Shown here piece by piece: positions 6,134-8,512 of a stretch of DNA of 8,512 nt (position 1 is its first letter; each line of letters begins with the position of its first letter). The DNA lies in contig CALCBL010000337.1 of assembly GCA_937897495.1 (NCBI GenBank), positions 1 through 8,512 of the forward strand, read 5' to 3'. The notes beneath the pieces are model-generated. The model made no database searches and had not been told where the DNA came from. It worked only from the letters and a program-made list of their open reading frames with translations. The translations under genes were made by a program, and so were the position numbers. The DNA is from an uncultured Burkholderiales bacterium (lineage in GTDB: Bacteria; Pseudomonadota; Gammaproteobacteria; Burkholderiales; Burkholderiaceae_C).

Positions 6134-7072
6134 ATGCAGTCCACCGCTATCGTTTTCCAGCAACCCAAGTCATTGGCTTTGACAGGTTTGTCATTGCCTG
6201 AAATGGGCGCGGCAGACGTCAAAGTTGAGGTTGAGTTCAGTGGCATCAGCACAGGTACAGAGCGGTTGTTGTGGGATGGCACCATGCCTGCATTCCCCGG
6301 CATGGGCTACCCCTTGGTGCCAGGCTATGAAACCGTTGGCCGCGTGGTCGATGCAGGCGATCAAGCCACTTTGAAAGTGGGCACACGGGTCTACATCCCT
6401 GGCTCGCAATGTTTCCAAGAAGCTAAAAATTTATTTGGTGGCTCTGCCTCCAAATTGGTGGTTCCCTCTGCACGCGCTTTACCCATCCAAGAATCATTGG
6501 CCGAACAAGGCGTCTTGTTTGCATTGGCTGCCACGGCCTATCACGCTCACAGCGCACCCAGCACTCAGCAACCCGATTTGATTGTGGGCCATGGTGTTTT
6601 GGGCCGCATGATTGCCAGACTGGCCGTGTTGGCAGGTGGCCATCCTGTGGTTTGGGAAACCAACCCCGCTCGCCGCACAGGCGCTGTGGGCTACGAGGTC
6701 ATTGACCCCAGCACAGATACCCGCAAAAACTACAAATGCATTTGCGATGTCAGCGGTGCAGGTTCATTGCTGGACGAACTCATTGGCCGCTTGGCCCCAG
6801 GCGGTGAAGTGGTGCTCGCAGGTTTTTACGACACACCGCTTTCCTTTATTTTTCCGCCGGCCTTCATGCGCGAAGCGCGCATTCGTGTGGCCGCACAGTG
6901 GTCACCACCCGACCTGGCCGCAGTCATTGCCTTGGCTGGCGATGGCCGTTTGTCACTCGATGGTTTGATCACGCATCACCAAGATGCAACACAAGCCGAC
7001 GCTGCCTATCGCACCGCCTTTGGCGACGCCGATTGTTTAAAGATGGTTCTTGATTGGAGACAAGTAGTATGA
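6134..7072 (+). CDS. bchC: 3-hydroxyethyl bacteriochlorophyllide a dehydrogenase BchC
   Basis: BchC is a 312-residue NAD-dependent dehydrogenase of the medium-chain (zinc-alcohol-dehydrogenase-like) superfamily. It oxidises the C3 1-hydroxyethyl group of bacteriochlorophyllide a to acetyl. The N-terminal GroES-like domain carries FSGISTGTERLLWDG and MGYPLVPGYETVGRVVDAG, typical of BchC. The Rossmann fold has DLIVGHGVLGRM, with G152, G154 and G157 forming GxGxxG. It lacks the catalytic-zinc Cys/His set of true alcohol dehydrogenases at the expected sites. The ATG at 6134 fits the family N-terminus, but no Shine-Dalgarno precedes it: the 3 bases upstream adjoin a PpsR-type palindrome, and the message may be leaderless. 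Two operators precede the gene, allowing transcription independent of crtEF. The TGA stop overlaps the bchX ATG. Confidence 0.95.
   Translation: MQSTAIVFQQPKSLALTGLSLPEMGAADVKVEVEFSGISTGTERLLWDGTMPAFPGMGYPLVPGYETVGRVVDAGDQATLKVGTRVYIPGSQCFQEAKNLFGGSASKLVVPSARALPIQESLAEQGVLFALAATAYHAHSAPSTQQPDLIVGHGVLGRMIARLAVLAGGHPVVWETNPARRTGAVGYEVIDPSTDTRKNYKCICDVSGAGSLLDELIGRLAPGGEVVLAGFYDTPLSFIFPPAFMREARIRVAAQWSPPDLAAVIALAGDGRLSLDGLITHHQDATQADAAYRTAFGDADCLKMVLDWRQVV
7056..7059 (+). promoter_or_regulatory. bchX ribosome binding site
   Basis: GGAG in the last codons of bchC lies 9 bases before the ATG at 7069. It supports that start over an in-frame TTG at 7054, which would place the GGAG inside the bchX coding sequence. 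Confidence 0.7.
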
Positions 7073-8082
7073 GCTCGAGTTCGATTCCTTCTGTAGCCCC
7101 CGTGAATTTCATGCGCGACATTTTGCGCACTGAAGCGGCCATTGAACCCACGCCTGTGTCCACCTCTGCGGTCACCAAGGAAACCCAAATCATTGCCATC
7201 TATGGCAAGGGCGGCATTGGCAAAAGCTTCACGCTGGCCAACCTCAGTTACATGATGGCGCAGCAAGGTAAAAAAGTTTTGCTCATTGGCTGCGACCCTA
7301 AAAGCGACACCACCAGCTTGTTGTTTGGTGGCCGCGCATGCCCCACCATCATCGAAACGTCTTCCAAGAAAAAATTGGCCGGTGAAGCGGTTGCCATTGG
7401 CGATGTTTGCTTCAAACGCGACGGTGTTTACGCCATGGAATTGGGCGGCCCAGAAGTAGGACGCGGCTGCGGTGGTCGCGGCATCATTCACGGTTTTGAA
7501 TTGCTCGAAAAACTCGGCTTCCATGAGTGGGGTTTTGACTACGTGCTGCTCGACTTTTTAGGCGACGTGGTCTGCGGTGGCTTTGGTTTGCCCATTGCCC
7601 GCGACATGTGCCAAAAAGTGATTGTGGTCGCCAGCAACGATTTGCAGTCACTGTATGTCGCCAACAACGTGTGCTCAGCGGTTGAATACTTCCGCAAGTT
7701 GGGCGGCAATGTGGGTGTGGCCGGCATGGTGATCAACCGTGACGATGGCACCGGTGAAGCTGCCAACTTTGCCGAAAAGGTCGGTATCCCCGTCTTGTCC
7801 ACCATTCCTGCCAATGAAGACATTCGCAGAAAGAGCGCCAGCTACGAAATCATCGGCCGCCCTGAGTCCGTGTGGGGCCCCATGTTTGCCGAGTTGGCCG
7901 CCAACGTCCATACATCAGTGCCGATTCGCCCGAACCCCATGACACAAGACCAGTTGCTGGGCCTGTTTGCAGCTTCTGCTGTAGGTCGCGATGTGGTGCT
8001 CGAGCCTGCCACCCAATTTGACATGTGCGGCAAGACTGACACCAGCAAGCCCACCCTTGAAGTTGTGTACGACGAAGTCTGA
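7069..8082 (+). CDS. bchX: Chlorophyllide a reductase iron protein BchX
   Basis: BchX is the 337-residue nitrogenase-iron-protein-like ATPase of chlorophyllide a oxidoreductase. Its homodimer delivers electrons, coupled to ATP hydrolysis, to BchY-BchZ, which reduces the C7=C8 bond of ring B to give the bacteriochlorin ring. A BchX-type N-terminal extension (about 1-40) precedes the P-loop YGKGGIGKS (45-53), then LIGCDPKSDTT. The [4Fe-4S] ligands that bridge the dimer are C134 in GRGCGGRG and C169 in DVVCGGFG. The extension and the divergent FLGDVVCGG distinguish it from BchL and NifH. The start at 7069 overlaps the bchC stop as ATGA and has a GGAG site, so the two genes are probably coupled. 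bchY begins 4 bases after its stop. Confidence 0.97.
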   Translation: MSSSSIPSVAPVNFMRDILRTEAAIEPTPVSTSAVTKETQIIAIYGKGGIGKSFTLANLSYMMAQQGKKVLLIGCDPKSDTTSLLFGGRACPTIIETSSKKKLAGEAVAIGDVCFKRDGVYAMELGGPEVGRGCGGRGIIHGFELLEKLGFHEWGFDYVLLDFLGDVVCGGFGLPIARDMCQKVIVVASNDLQSLYVANNVCSAVEYFRKLGGNVGVAGMVINRDDGTGEAANFAEKVGIPVLSTIPANEDIRRKSASYEIIGRPESVWGPMFAELAANVHTSVPIRPNPMTQDQLLGLFAASAVGRDVVLEPATQFDMCGKTDTSKPTLEVVYDEV

Positions 8083-8086
8083 CACC

Positions 8087-8512
8087 ATGAGCAAAACGAT
8101 TCCCATCGTCCCAGCCTCTCAAGCGCCAGCGGGCATGAGCACTACCATCGAAGGCGATGGTATGGGCTGCCACTCGGGTGGTGAAAAAATGCTGGCTGCC
8201 GCCAAGGCCTCAGGCAAGTCTGAAGTGTTGGCGCAATATGCCAAGGACTATCCAGTCGATCCCAAAGCAGGCCCACACGATCAACCGCAAAGCATGTGCC
8301 CTGCGTTTGGTTCATTGCGTGTTGGCCTGCGCATGCGCCGCACCGCCACCATTTTGTCGGGCTCTGCTTGCTGCGTGTATGGCTTGACTTTCACATCGCA
8401 TTTTTATGGCGCTCGCCGCAGTGTGGGCTACGTGCCTTTCAACTCAGAGTCTCTGGTGACTGGCAAGTTGTTCGAGGACATTCGCGAGTCTGTTTACGAC
8501 AAAGCCGATCCC
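8087..8512 (+). CDS. bchY: Chlorophyllide a reductase subunit BchY, 3' partial
   Basis: BchY forms, with BchZ, the catalytic NifDK-like component of chlorophyllide a oxidoreductase. The first 142 codons are present and the frame is open to the last base. Diagnostic segments are GDGMGCHSGGEKML (24-36), QSMCPAFGSLRVGLRMRRTATILSGSACCVYGLTFTSHFYGARRSVGYVPFNSE in two conserved blocks (68-85 and 86-121) and LVTGKLFEDIRE. C71 and C96 (spaced 25) match the spacing of two cysteines expected to help ligate the [4Fe-4S] cluster shared with BchZ. That assignment comes from family knowledge and not from this sequence alone. The ATG follows the bchX stop by 4 bases, and a weak GAAG at 8074-8077 may serve as ribosome binding site. 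bchZ is expected next, outside the window. Confidence 0.95.
   Translation, partial: MSKTIPIVPASQAPAGMSTTIEGDGMGCHSGGEKMLAAAKASGKSEVLAQYAKDYPVDPKAGPHDQPQSMCPAFGSLRVGLRMRRTATILSGSACCVYGLTFTSHFYGARRSVGYVPFNSESLVTGKLFEDIRESVYDKADP

Noticed and set aside
7054..7068. TTG start for bchX five codons upstream of the ATG
   Set aside because: It would put the GGAG ribosome site inside the coding sequence. The ATGA overlap with bchC and that GGAG support ATG 7069.
1..8512. CRISPR arrays, tRNA/rRNA genes, insertion sequences or defence systems
   Set aside because: The window is almost fully covered by photosynthesis genes. No repeat arrays, transposase motifs or RNA genes were seen.

Overview
This window is a slice of a photosynthesis gene cluster from a purple anoxygenic phototroph. 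All genes lie on the + strand in the order bchI (5' truncated) - bchD - bchO - crtE - crtF - bchC - bchX - bchY (3' truncated). They encode bacteriochlorophyll a enzymes (two magnesium chelatase subunits, BchO, the BchC dehydrogenase and two subunits of chlorophyllide a oxidoreductase) and two carotenoid enzymes (a geranylgeranyl diphosphate synthase and a hydroxycarotenoid O-methyltransferase). The moderate GC content, the protein flavour and TGT-N12-ACA (PpsR/CrtJ-type) operators suggest a betaproteobacterium of the Burkholderiales (Rubrivivax/Rhodoferax/Limnohabitans-like). That placement is inference, not a database result.

Layout. Bases 1-3820 hold bchI, bchD and bchO, packed 36 and 13 bases apart with no internal promoter that I can see. 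Bases 3821-3971 are a regulatory gap with a strong sigma70-type promoter for crtE (TTGACA, 17 bp, TATATT). A perfect PpsR/CrtJ-type palindrome lies on the -10 element, and a second strong dyad lies 26 bp (centre to centre) downstream. Bases 3972-6075 hold crtE and crtF, 1 base apart if crtF starts at its ATG. Bases 6076-6133 are a short regulatory gap with two perfect TGT-N12-ACA palindromes 8 bp apart, the arrangement known for the bchC promoter of Rhodobacter capsulatus. The second palindrome ends 3 bases before the bchC ATG. Bases 6134-8512 hold bchC, bchX (ATGA overlap) and bchY, which runs off the end; bchZ and the puf genes would be expected next.

How the genes work together. BchI and BchD, with BchH encoded elsewhere, insert Mg into protoporphyrin IX. 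BchX and BchY, with BchZ beyond the window, reduce ring B of chlorophyllide a, and BchC oxidises the C3 hydroxyethyl group to acetyl. CrtE supplies GGPP for carotenoids and for the pigment tail. CrtF methylates the C1 hydroxyl of acyclic carotenoids of the spheroidene/spirilloxanthin routes. Both regulatory gaps carry the same operator type, so repression by a PpsR/CrtJ-like aerobic regulator (gene not in the window) is the likely common control.

I see no undescribed gene system. The most interesting material is in the two regulatory gaps: dyads phased at exactly 26 bp and a possibly leaderless bchC message. There is also a strong hairpin in the 3' end of bchI.
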